This document shows positions 47,017-59,000 of a stretch of DNA of 64,000 nt, one piece after another. The position numbers and the translations under genes are program-made. The notes below the pieces were generated by a model. It saw only the letters and a list, made by a program, of their open reading frames with translations. It was not told the origin of the DNA and did not search any database. The stretch lies in NCBI GenBank assembly GCA_022376925.1, contig JAIOJX010000032.1, positions 296,474,897-296,538,896 of the forward strand. Reading direction: 5' to 3'. Each line of letters begins with the position of its first letter. Within the stretch, counting starts at the first letter, position 1. This stretch comes from Tragulus kanchil. Its lineage: Eukaryota > Chordata > Mammalia > Artiodactyla > Tragulidae.

Positions 47017-50000
47017 CTGCAAGAGAGAGCACGGTCAGGCCTGCCTGCTGCCTGTGGGAAGGGCCGGTCACTCCCACACAGGAAGCAGAACTAAATTCTC
47101 ATCCCCAGTAGTCCTTCCAGAAGACTCAGTTGTTTCCTCTGCCGCCCAGCTCTGGGCCCCCCACCCCGACTTCTGTGGCTTCTCAAAGGTGTGCTGAGTG
47201 AGTCTGGACTTGAACTGTGGGGTCATGCCTCTCTTGCACCTCCTCAGTCACTAAGCCCTTATTTATTCTTTGCACCGTGACTCATTCATCCCCTTTGCCC
47301 TGTGAAGCCTCCTGTGCTGTATCAGGTCAGCAACACCACTCATTTGGCGCCTACTGTATGTCCGGCACTTCACAGGCAGGCTCTCATGAATGCTCCCAGC
47401 GACTAGGAGATCAGCGAGGGTGATCAACTTGCCTAGGGGCACCAGCAAGGGCTGTTGTTTTGATCTTGTGACTCTATCTCAAATGGCTGTTTCTCCTCTG
47501 ACCTGGTGCCAGCTGTATCCTCAGGCCTCACTCTCCAAAGCCAAACAAGGTAGGTAAACACAGATGACGAGATAAAAACTCTGAAGAGGCCTCATTGTCA
47601 TTTTATCAAAGTGAAATCTTTTATAAAGCTCTTGCTACTGGAACAAAAGCCAGATAGAAGACTCCACAGAGGTGGAGGCCTGGGGAGGGGCTGCCTTCCG
47701 GTGAGTTTTGGAGGGAGGGAGGGAGGCCCCGGGTGGGAGCTGAGGACACAGGAAGGCTTGCTGGCAGGGACTGCAGCCGAGCCCCAGGTGCGGTCTCCCG
47801 TCCACCCAGGAGACGCAGTGTGTCGGGAGACCCAGCCCAGGGGTAGCCCTGATGAGTCCAAGGCAGGGGTTTCCAACCTTGGCATTAGTAACAGCTTGGG
47901 CCATGATGTGTTGTTTTGGGGGACTATGTTTTGCAGCATCTAGATACCCATAGAATCACCCTGCCTGTGGCAGTCAAATGTCTCTTAGACATGGCCACAT
48001 GTCCCTGGGGGGCCACACACCCCCAGTTGAGAATCACTGACTGAGCGGTCATTCTACTGCTTGCCAGTGAGTGTGCTCAGGATGAGGAATGGGACCCAAG
48101 TCTGGCTCATGCATCATGAGGAAAGCCCTGCTAGTGAGTTCCTAGCATGTTCTCATTGGTTTCACAGAGCAAAGGAGAGCGAGCTCTTGCTCTTCCAGTG
48201 GAGGTGAACCAGGAAGCACGCTGCCCTAAAGGCCCCTGGCAGCTATTCTGCAACCATGAGGAACATCAGAGCTAATGCTGTGGAGGAGAGACTCACCCTG
48301 TCATTGCCAAGGGGCTCCATCAGCCAACTTTGCAGATATCCTGGCCTGCGAGTCATTTCTTCCTCTATTTTCTTATTGTTTAAGCTGGTCTGAATGGGTG
48401 TCTGTTACTTGTGCCCATGCCATCTGACACGCCGAGTCCTCCTGATTTTATAAACCAAGGCCAACTGCACCTTTCCTCCTCAAATCCTAATGCCACACCT
48501 TCTTATCATACAGTTGATTAAAAACGAGCTAAATAAAAGCCCAAAGAGGGGCTTCCCTGGTGGTCCAGTGGGTAAGGACACTGCCTTGCAGTGCAAGGGG
48601 CGCCGGTTCCATCCCTGGCCTGGGAAGATCCCACGTGCCGCAGGGCGGCTGGACCGATATGTCCAATTACCGAGCCAGAACTCTGGAGCGCATGCGCCCA
48701 GAGCCAGTGCTCTGCGACAACAGAGGCCACTGCGATGGGAGGCCCACACAGGCCAAAGAACAAAGATGGATGAAAATAGATAAATGAAAGACCAATAGAA
48801 GGGGCCCACCCGCCCCCTCCCTCCCCACCCAACCCCCGCCTCACCTCACCCCCAAAATAAATAAATAAATAAATCTTTAAAGAAGAAAAAAAAAAAAAGC
48901 CCGAAGAATTGATGTTTTTGAATTGTGGTGTTGCAGAAGACTCCTGAGAGTCCCTTGGACTGCAAGGAGCTCAGATCAGTCAATCCTAAAGGAAACCAAC
49001 TCTGAATATTCATTGGAAAGACTGATTCTGAAGTTCAATACTTTGACCACCTGAGGCAAAGAGCCGAATCATTAGAAAAGACCTTGAAGCTGGGAAAGAC
49101 TGAGGGCAGGGAGAGAATAGGGCGACAGAGGATGAGATGGTCAGATAGCATCACTGAGTCAATGGACATGAGTTTGAGCAAACTCTGGGAGATAGTGAAG
49201 TACAGGGAAGCCTGGCGAGCTGCAATCCATGGGGTGGCAGCCGCAAAGAGTTGGACACAATTTAACGACTCAACAACAACAACATAAAGACCCTGGAAAA
49301 TATTCTACCTTTGAGTCTCTAGATACCCTCCGAACTCCTTTTATTAACTCTATTCGGCAGTTTCAGTTGGCCCCAGGGGACAGTCTGTACCTTTTTTTTT
49401 TTTTTAATGAAAACACTAATCTACCTCCTAAATTACAGTCCTCGAGTTTATTCGGTGGTTCTATCTAGAAGGTATGCTGCCTTTTTCCTGAACAGAGATC
49501 AAGTCTGAATTTCTCAGACCGAGAGTGACTTGGGTCTCAGCCATTCCCATGCCAACCCCTGCTTTATGTTCTGTTGTCTGGTACAATCAGGAAGAGAGCC
49601 ACCATGGGCAACCTTGGTTGCTGACCCTAAGATGGAAAGAGCTTATGCCTTAGCCACCCTCTGGCAGCAAGGGGTGTAAGGACAGCTACTTCCAAAGGAC
49701 CTGTCCTGCTCTGTCCCTTCTTGCAGATCCACTAGAATATTGTGCATAGAATTACCTAAAGTGTTTTTTAAAAAAATCTGATCCTGGGCCACACGCCAGA
49801 TGGATTACATTTCAGTTGCTGCAGTAGAGACTCAGGCATCAGCACTTTAAAACTTATCCAAGTGATTCCAGTGTGCAGCTGAGTTTGGAAAGGTTCTCTA
49901 GAGCTTGGATCAGAGGTTCTCAGTGTGAGGTTCCTGACTGGCAGCTTCAGTGTGATCTGGTTGTTGGAAATGCCAACGGCCTGACCCCACTTCAGACCTG

Positions 50001-53000
50001 TAGAATGAGAGGCTCTGGATGGGGGTACCCAGCAACTGGTTTAGCAAGCCTCCGGTGATTCTCATGCTCCCTGGCTCACGTTTAAAAACCATCACTTCAC
50101 ACAATGCTTCTCAAGTTTCCCAGTGCAAACAGATCACCCGGGGATGGTTCTGAAATGCTGATCCCGAGTCCTCAGATCTGGGGCGGGACTGACTCTGCAG
50201 TTCTAACAAGATCTGGGTGATGCTAACACGGCTGGTCCTAGAACCACATTCGGAGGAAAGGGCTACAGAGCATCGATACGCAGCCAATAGCATTTCATCC
50301 TCACCCAGAATGGAAAACTGAGGATACTTTTCTGCCAGAAAACCCCAGGCCATTCAGTGCTTCAAAACTAAATCAGGGTGGGGCTTCCCTGGTGGTTCAG
50401 TGGGTAAGGACACCGCCTTGCAGTGCAAGGGGCACTGGTTCGATCCCTGGACTGGGAAGATCCCACGTGCTGCAGAGCGGCTGGACTGATGTGTCCAATC
50501 ACCGAGCCAGAGCTCTGGAGCGCATGCGCCCAGAGTTGGCGCTCTGCAACAACAGAGGCCACCGTGATGGGGGCCCACACGGGCCAAAGAACAAAAGATG
50601 GATGAAAATAGAGAAATGAAAGACCAATAGAAGTGGCCCGCCCGCTCCCCTCCCTCCCCACCCCACCCCCACCAAAAATAAATAAATAAATCTTTTTTAA
50701 AAAAAAAAAAAACTAAGTCAGGGTTATGGCCGCCATGGCCCAGCATCTGACTGATTTCTCATGAGTAACTTCATCTGGCAAGTCAACTCACCCGGTGATT
50801 GTTGACATGCATTCCCACCTACGTGTCTCAGAAGGAGCACCAGAAAGTCAAATAGCTTCAAACTACACTGTGGCTGGCTTCTCCTTCTTGCAGTCTTCCC
50901 CATGAGGCCAGAAAGGATAGTGCTTCCACCACTGACTGGTGTGGAGGAGAGAGCTCATCACTAATTCATGGGGATGTTATAACCAACAGTCAATGAAATC
51001 TCCACCAGCTCCAGAGGTGAGCACACTTCTCCTGAGTATGTGGGCTGCATTCTTTCTGGCAGGCACTAGGAAGAGTGTCAAATGTATTGCCATTTTTGCC
51101 TTGGCCACCGGGAAGCTCAGGGCTCCCTTCTGCATCCCCACAGGACCTTCCACTTGTACTTTGGGGTTGTGACCTACTTGGCTCTCCCTTATCTTCTAAT
51201 TGGCATTTTCCCTTTTTTTTTTTTTAACTTTTCTGCCCATCCATTGTTAAACTAATTGACCAAGAGATTTTTGCAGAAATGAATGCCTTTGACTAGCGAT
51301 TTTTATTTCGGCTGGCCCAAGTTAATTCTGTGATTTCACTAACACTGAGGCTTATTACAGTCAATAGTTATGCCTGACACCTGTAAAGTCTTCTCTGGCA
51401 CCATGAGATTCATTTGCACTATCTTAAGTATCAGAATCAATCACTAAGGTTTTTTTGTCTTTTCTTTTTGTTGGTCTAATTCATCATCTGAATCAGAACT
51501 ATATTCTGAAGAACTATCATCTTTTGAGACACTAGTATTTATGTTGCTTAGACAAGCAGAGAAAGTACCTGTATAAAATTCACCAAAAAATTCTTGCTCA
51601 CTCAAAATTCTGCGATCCATCATTTTTGAAATTTTATAGTGACAAACTTGTGTTTATAATATACACAAGGTTAGAATAAAAAACTAACAGCAAAATGTGA
51701 ATGACAATGACAATTATAAGTTATATCACAAACCCTTGACCAATTTTAAGCTCTAATAACTTTGCACAGCGATGTTAATTGTAACACTCTCTAAAAACAT
51801 ACTGCTATGTCTCCAATCAATAACATCTGGGTAATAACAGACATGTTAACATGTCTCTGGTCAATAATGTGTTAAAAATGTCCTCTCTCAGTGAGGATCT
51901 TGCACTGAGTTCCCTAACTTCTCAGTCCTTCAGTACTGACGTCTGTGAAATGGTAATAACAAAGCAAACCTCACAGTGAGGGTCACGTGAGTTAATAAAG
52001 GCTTGGCACACAGCACTCAATAAAGATGATTTTTATTATTATTTATGTGAGCCCACGTAGGTCCTTTGGAGAATACATAAACGTCCCATCATTATCACGC
52101 TGATGGCCCTCCAGGGAGCCCCCTCTCCAGACCTGTGCCCACCCCAGTGAGGTCTCAGGCCTGGCCAGCCTCCCCGTTCCCCTCACTGGACAGGAGGCTC
52201 CTGAGTGTGCCAGGGCAGGACCGTTCCTGCTCCGTCCATGGCGTGTGGCCCACCCACCTTGGCTGTCCAGGCCGATGTCCATGACGCCGTGCTTGACCTT
52301 CATGTGCCGGCTCAGGTTGCCCTTGAGGTTGAACTTGCTGGAGCAGTAGGGGCACTTGAAGGGCTTGCTGCCCGCGTGCAGGTGCATGTGGCCCAGCAGG
52401 TTGTACATGCGGTTGAAGGACTTGCCGCACACCTGCAACGCACCCCGCCCCCCGCCTCGTCAGCCCAGACCCCCAGCCACTCCCAGCTCTGCCGCCGGGC
52501 CCCAGTCCCGTCCACTCTGTCCTTTCCTCTGTGACCCCAGGGCCCGAGGACTGGCCTCTCCTTGCCAGTCACCATCCTGACGGTCTGCCCCACATTCCCT
52601 GAGCCAAGGGGGAACCCCAGGGACCTCCAACTGCACCTGAGTCTCCGGCTTGGGTTCCTTCCCAGAGGCTGCACTGTGACCCTTGCCCCCTCCCCCAACT
52701 CTCAAAAAGCAACTTCAGGGAATTCCATGGTGGTCCAGTGGTTAGGATTCTGCATTTTCACTGCCGAGGGCCTGGGTTCGATCCCTGGCTAGGGAATCAA
52801 GATCCCACAAGCTGCTGTGCAGCCAAAAAAAGCCCCAACAAATTCAGCAGCTACAGCAGCTTGTAGGACCTGAATCCTCACCGTCCCCCCCAAACCCCAG
52901 AGCCCAGCAGTTTCAGCCAGCCAGGGCCCCCTTTCCCACCCTGGGTCCCAGCCGCTGCCTTCTGGCTGAAGCTACTCATGGAGAAGTCCTGTCCCGGAGC

Positions 53001-56000
53001 CTGAGAGCCTGGTACCTTGCATTTGAATGGCTTCACGGGTGAGTGTACAATCATGTGGGTCTTGAGGGTCTGCTTTTGCACGAAGGTCTTGAAGCAGATG
53101 TGGCACTGGTAGGGCCGGACACTGGTGTGGATCAGCATGTGCCTCTTCATGTTCGCCTGCAGCGTGAACTCCCGGCCGCACACCTCACACTTGAACTCCT
53201 TCACGCCCTGTGGAGGGTGGGAGAGGGTCAGGGACACACAACGGACACACGTTCAGGGGGAGTATGTGTGTGGACCTTCATCAGAGCTTCTGGGAAATGA
53301 CTTCCTATTGTTTGTGGTGGCTTCCCAGGCGACGCTAGTGGTAAAGAACCCGTCTGCCAGTGCAGGAGATGTAAAAGATGTGGGTTTGATCTTTGGATCC
53401 GGAAGATCCCCTGGAGGAAGGCATGGTAATCCACTCCAGTATTCTTGCCCGGAGAATCCCATGGACAGAGGAGCCTGGCGGGCTACAGTCCATGAGATCA
53501 CAAAGAGTCGGACACGGCTAAAGCAACTTAGTGTGCATGCATGGGCACCCCAGGAGAAATGACACTCACAGAAGTTTGCAGAGAATTTAGAGAGTTCCCA
53601 AACCTGGCAGCCCATATAGGACCTCCAAGACTATATTTCAAGCTTTTCCGGTGGTAAGAACCACCTGCAGCTCTTGTAGAACATGACAGAGCGTCTCAGG
53701 CCCCTCCCTGGGGATTCCAATTTCCCAGGAATTTTTAATCCCAACAGGTTTCCCAGGTGATTCTTATCACTGATGGGCATCCTGGGACTCTGCCCCAGGA
53801 GATGAAGACCTCAAGGGAAAACCCTCTGGTTTCGATGGTCAGCATGCTTTCCATGGCCTGGAGGTGACCTGAAGCTGGACATGTGGGCACAGGAGGCCCA
53901 GTGTAGTGTCTGGGGAGGAAAGTGAGGACAAAGCTGGGCACTGATCTCCTTCCTAGAACCCCAGTAACTTAGTAGAACTCCCGTAATGCAGACACAATTC
54001 TGTGGTCGCAGCTGGTTTCCCAGTTGCTTGTTGGTACAAAGGTTCACGTTATAATTTACCAGTTCCGGTGTCTAATTTGTGTGCCTGTTGGACACAGTGG
54101 AGATGACCTCTATGACCACCAGGGGGCACTGCCCTTTGGGAGTGACAGTGCATGGTGTGTGCCTTGCGTGCACTGAGGCTGACCCTGGGAATGTTTTCAA
54201 TTTCATCAGCCTTTGATTTTTGCTTTCCCCTTGTCTTCACATTATTATTTATCTTTTAACATGTTGTAGACTTGCAGAGATTTTTAAGTCTCCTAGGAGA
54301 GAGAAAGATGGCAAATACATAGCACGCATACTTATCACTCTCTACGCTCATCCCCCAGGCCCCTTGCAGCTATACATAATCAATCATCTGGCTTTACAGC
54401 CGAGCCCAAATTCCATGTCAGAATCCTTCTTAACGTGACAGTCTAGGTAGCTAGGCCAGTTAAATGGAGGAGCACCTGCAATGAAATCTGCAAATCATCT
54501 CTGCTCCAGCAGAAAAAGTTCCCAGGGGGACATCCCTGGCGGTCCAGGGGCTAAGACTCCAAGCTCCCAATGCAAGGGACCCTGGTTCAATCCCTGGTTG
54601 GGGAACTAGATTCCGCATGATGTATCTAAGCCACCACATGGTCAAAGAAACGAAAATAGTTTTAAAAAGTTCCCAGGGCTGGTGAAGGCTGGATTCTTAG
54701 CCTGGCAGGGTTTTTCCTGCTATTCACTGTGAAAAATAAGAACATGAATTCAACCTGGTGCATCTCTAAGGCCACAGTCATGAAGAGTGGCACCTCTGTG
54801 CACATGTGTGTATGCATGCTCAGTCACTTCAGTCGTATCTGACTCTACGATCCTATGGGCCGTAGCCCAGCAGGCTCCTCTGTCTATGGGATTCTCCAGG
54901 CAAGAAGACTGGAGTGGGTTGCCATACCCTCCTCCAGAGGATCTTCCTGACCCAGGGACCGAACTGGCGTCTCTTCATCTCTTGCACTGCAGGCGGGTGC
55001 TTTACCACTAGTGCCACCTGGGAAGCCCCAGCTCCGTTTACATTCAGCTTCAAAGTCTGAAGTTGGTTGGTTTTGGGTGGGAACCACAGGGCAGGTGAAG
55101 CATCAGAGTGGGATGGTGGGACCTGAGAGGCCTCATTCCCCTGTCAATCAGGATAGTTGGCCCTGGGAAGGAGGGTAGACAGTGGAGATGACCTCTATGA
55201 CCACCAGGGGGCACTGCCCTTTGGGAGTGACAGTGCATGGTGTGTGCCTTGCGTGCACTGAGGCTGACCCTGGGAATGTTTTCAATTTCATCAGCCTTTG
55301 ATTTTTGCTTTCCCCTTGTCTTCACATTATTATTTATCTTTTAACATGTTGTAGACTTGCAGAGATTTTTAAGTCTCCTAGGAGAGAGAAAGATGGCAAA
55401 TACATAGCACGCATACTTATCACTCTCTACGCTCATCCCCCAGGCCCCTTGCAGCTATACATAATCAATCATCTGGCTTTACAGCCGAGCCCAAATTCCA
55501 TGTCAGAATCCTTCTTAACGTGACAGTCTAGGTAGCTAGGCCAGTTAAATGGAGGAGCACCTGCAATGAAATCTGCAAATCATCTCTGCTCCAGCAGAAA
55601 AAGTTCCCAGGGGGACATCCCTGGCGGTCCAGGGGCTAAGACTCCAAGCTCCCAATGCAAGGGACCCTGGTTCAATCCCTGGTTGGGGAACTAGATTCCG
55701 CATGATGTATCTAAGCCACCACATGGTCAAAGAAACGAAAATAGTTTTAAAAAGTTCCCAGGGCTGGTGAAGGCTGGATTCTTAGCCTGGCAGGGTTTTT
55801 TTCCTGCTATTCACTGTGAAAAATAAGAACATGAATTCAACCTGGTGCATCTCTAAGGCCACAGTCATGAAGAGTGGTACCTCTGTGCACATGTGTGTAT
55901 GCATGCTCAGTCACTTCAGTCGTATCTGACTCTACGATCCTATGGGCCGTAGCCCAGCAGGCTCCTCTGTCTATGGGATTCTCCAGGCAAGAAGACTGGA

Positions 56001-59000
56001 GTGGGTTGCCATACCCTCCTCCAGAGGATCTTCCTGACCCAGGGACCGAACTGGCGTCTCTTCATCTCTTGCACTGCAGGCGGGTGCTTTACCACTAGTG
56101 CCACCTGGGAAGCCCCAGCTCCGTTTACATTCAGCTTCAAAGTCTGAAGTTGGTTGGTTTTGGGTGGGAACCACAGGGCAGGTGAAGCATCAGAGTGGGA
56201 TGGTGGGACCTGAGAGGCCTCATTCCCCCTGTCTGGATGTAAGGGCCCCTCAAAGGAGGCGATGTTGGCTGAAAGGAGGTGAGGGTGGCTAGTGCCCTCG
56301 AGGGAGGGAGAAGAAGGTAGGGGAGAACTGGTCAAGGGCATGTCTAGAGGCACAATGAACAAGGACAGTGTTACTCTACATCTGTCCCCACAGGCCACTT
56401 TGCCTCACTTCAGAATATCTATAACCAATTGTACTTCTCCATAACAAAGTTTCCTTACATCCATTCCTTTTTTTAAGGCTTTTTTTTTTTTAATATTTAT
56501 TTATTTGGCTGCATAGGGTCTTAGTTGCAACACATGGGCTCTAGAATGCACAGGCTCAGTAGTTGTGCTATGCTGGCTTAGTTGCCCTCTGGCATGTGGG
56601 ATCTTAGTTCCCTGACCAGGGACTGAACTCGCATCCCCAGCACTGGAAGGTGGATTCTTAATCCCTGACCCCGAGGGATGTCTCTCACTCCCTTTTGCGA
56701 TAAATATATTTAGCATTTCCTTAAAGGGAAATCACCTGGCTTTTGATAGATTTGTGTAATTCTGAGAGGAAAGGAGAACTCTGTTCCTGAGCATCTCATC
56801 CACTCCCAAGTGGCATCCTGGCCTCCCTCTGGCCTTGGTCCTCCCAGCTGTAGGAAGGAGAATCAGCGATTCTCCAGCTGTGCTCCTTCAAACATTTTAG
56901 TTCAAATGGGTTACAGTGAGTAAAGTTTTACTATTGAAAAAAGCAATTTCAGAGTGCCTGGGACACTAGGGTTGAAGCCCCCACAGAACTCTGGGTTTGT
57001 GGCCCAGCAAGCCCACCAAAGGTTTGCTGTTAGGTTTGCTGTTGACCTCAAGTAATAGCCCAGCAGAGTTGGCAGGTATGTTCTCTCTGCTCACCTGCAT
57101 CTGAATTGGAGTCAGGATTAGAGAGGAGAAACCACATTCGAAACATGTCTTTGGTTGCTAAATAGAAAACGGTTTTCAGTCAGAAAAATACCCCAAAAAA
57201 CAGCTCCGTTTACATTCAGCTTCAAAGTCTGAAGTTGGTTGGTTTTGGGTGGGAACCACAGGGCAGGTGAAGCATCAGAGTGGGATGGTGGGACCTGAGA
57301 GGCCTCATTCCCCCTGTCTGGATGTAAGGGCCCCTCAAAGGAGGCGATGTTGGCTGAAAGGAGGTGAGGGTGGCTAGTGCCCTCGAGGGAGGGAGAAGAA
57401 GGTAGGGGAGAACTGGTCAAGGGCATGTCTAGAGGCACAATGAACAAGGACAGTGTTACTCTACATCTGTCCCCACAGGCCACTTTGCCTCACTTCAGAA
57501 TATCTATAACCAATTGTACTTCTCCATAACAAAGTTTCCTTACATCCATTCCTTTTTTTAAGGCTTTTTTTTTTTTAATATTTATTTATTTGGCTGCATA
57601 GGGTCTTAGTTGCAACACATGGGCTCTAGAATGCACAGGCTCAGTAGTTGTGCTATGCTGGCTTAGTTGCCCTCTGGCATGTGGGATCTTAGTTCCCTGA
57701 CCAGGGACTGAACTCGCATCCCCAGCACTGGAAGGTGGATTCTTAATCCCTGACCCCGAGGGATGTCTCTCACTCCCTTTTGCGATAAATATATTTAGCA
57801 TTTCCTTAAAGGGAAATCACCTGGCTTTTGATAGATTTGTGTAATTCTGAGAGGAAAGGAGAACTCTGTTCCTGAGCATCTCATCCACTCCCAAGTGGCA
57901 TCCTGGCCTCCCTCTGGCCTTGGTCCTCCCAGCTGTAGGAAGGAGAATCAGCGATTCTCCAGCTGTGCTCCTTCAAACATTTTAGTTCAAATGGGTTACA
58001 GTGAGTAAAGTTTTACTATTGAAAAAAGCAATTTCAGAGTGCCTGGGACACTAGGGTTGAAGCCCCCACAGAACTCTGGGTTTGTGGCCCAGCAAGCCCA
58101 CCAAAGGTTTGCTGTTAGGTTTGCTGTTGACCTCAAGTAATAGCCCAGCAGAGTTGGCAGGTATGTTCTCTCTGCTCACCTGCATCTGAATTGCGGAGTC
58201 AGGATTAGAGAGGAGAAACCACATTCGGAAACATGTCTTTGGTTGCTAAATAGAAAAACGGTTTATATCTTCCGAAAAAAAAAAGTCAGAAAAAATACCC
58301 AAAAACCAGACAAATAAAAACTAATTTCAATTAGATTTTTCTCTAACACTCATCAAAATAAATATAATGATAAACACAAGAAACATTTTGGACTTCTCTG
58401 GTGGCCAGCGGTTAAGAATCCACCTTTCAAGGCAGAGATGCAGGACAGATCCTTGGTTGGGGAACTAAGATCCCACATGCAAAGCAGGATCACTGAGCTT
58501 GCACACCCAGAGGAAAAGATCCCATATGACATAGCTCAGATGGGGTGTAGCCAAATAAATAGATACATAAATACATAAATATTAAATATTAAAAAGGACT
58601 TGGTGAGTAAAGAATCTGTCTGCAGTGCAGGAGAAGTGAGTCAGGAAGATCCCCTGGAGGGGGGCATAGCAACGAACTCCAATATTGTTGCCTAGAGAGT
58701 CCCACGGACAGAGGAGTCTGGTAGGCTACCATCCAACGGGTCGCAAAGCAAAGCGTCAGACACGACTGAAGTGACTATTTTAAAAAAAAGAAAAAAGAGA
58801 AATGTTCACCACCTAAGCGATCTCAACTGGCACTCTGGGAAGCTCTGGCGGAAAGCTTGGCAGGAGAAGAGGCGGAGCTTCAGGAGCCCCTGGGGTGTGT
58901 GGCCAGCGAGGAGGTCCCAGGGGCCAGGGTAGGAAAGGCGCCTGCGCCCTTACCTTGTGGGTGAGCGAGTGCTGCTTGAGGGGGTGGATCTTGAAAGGCC

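Larger units (their letters stand above)
44826..47027. repeat. Tandem duplication D11 with the ZNF710 last exon (likely assembly artefact)
   Basis: Copy A is 44826-45924 and copy B is 45934-47027, offset 1103-1105 bp. Near 45290-45310 versus 46395-46430 several bases differ (CATCCCTAGAGG versus CATCGCTAGAGG, and insert differences). Copy A ends in CTAGCGCTGT where genuine intron follows copy B. Confidence 0.92.
54094..56230. repeat. Tandem duplication D12 in ZNF710 intron (likely assembly artefact)
   Basis: Copy A is 54094-55144 and copy B is 55179-56230, offset 1085-1087 bp. Copies share a CTCF-like site, a CHR SINE (54527-54650 and 55612-55735) and a Bov-A2 SINE (54815-55027 and 55902-56114). 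Differences are few, for example GGGTTTTTCC versus GGGTTTTTTTCC. Confidence 0.92.
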
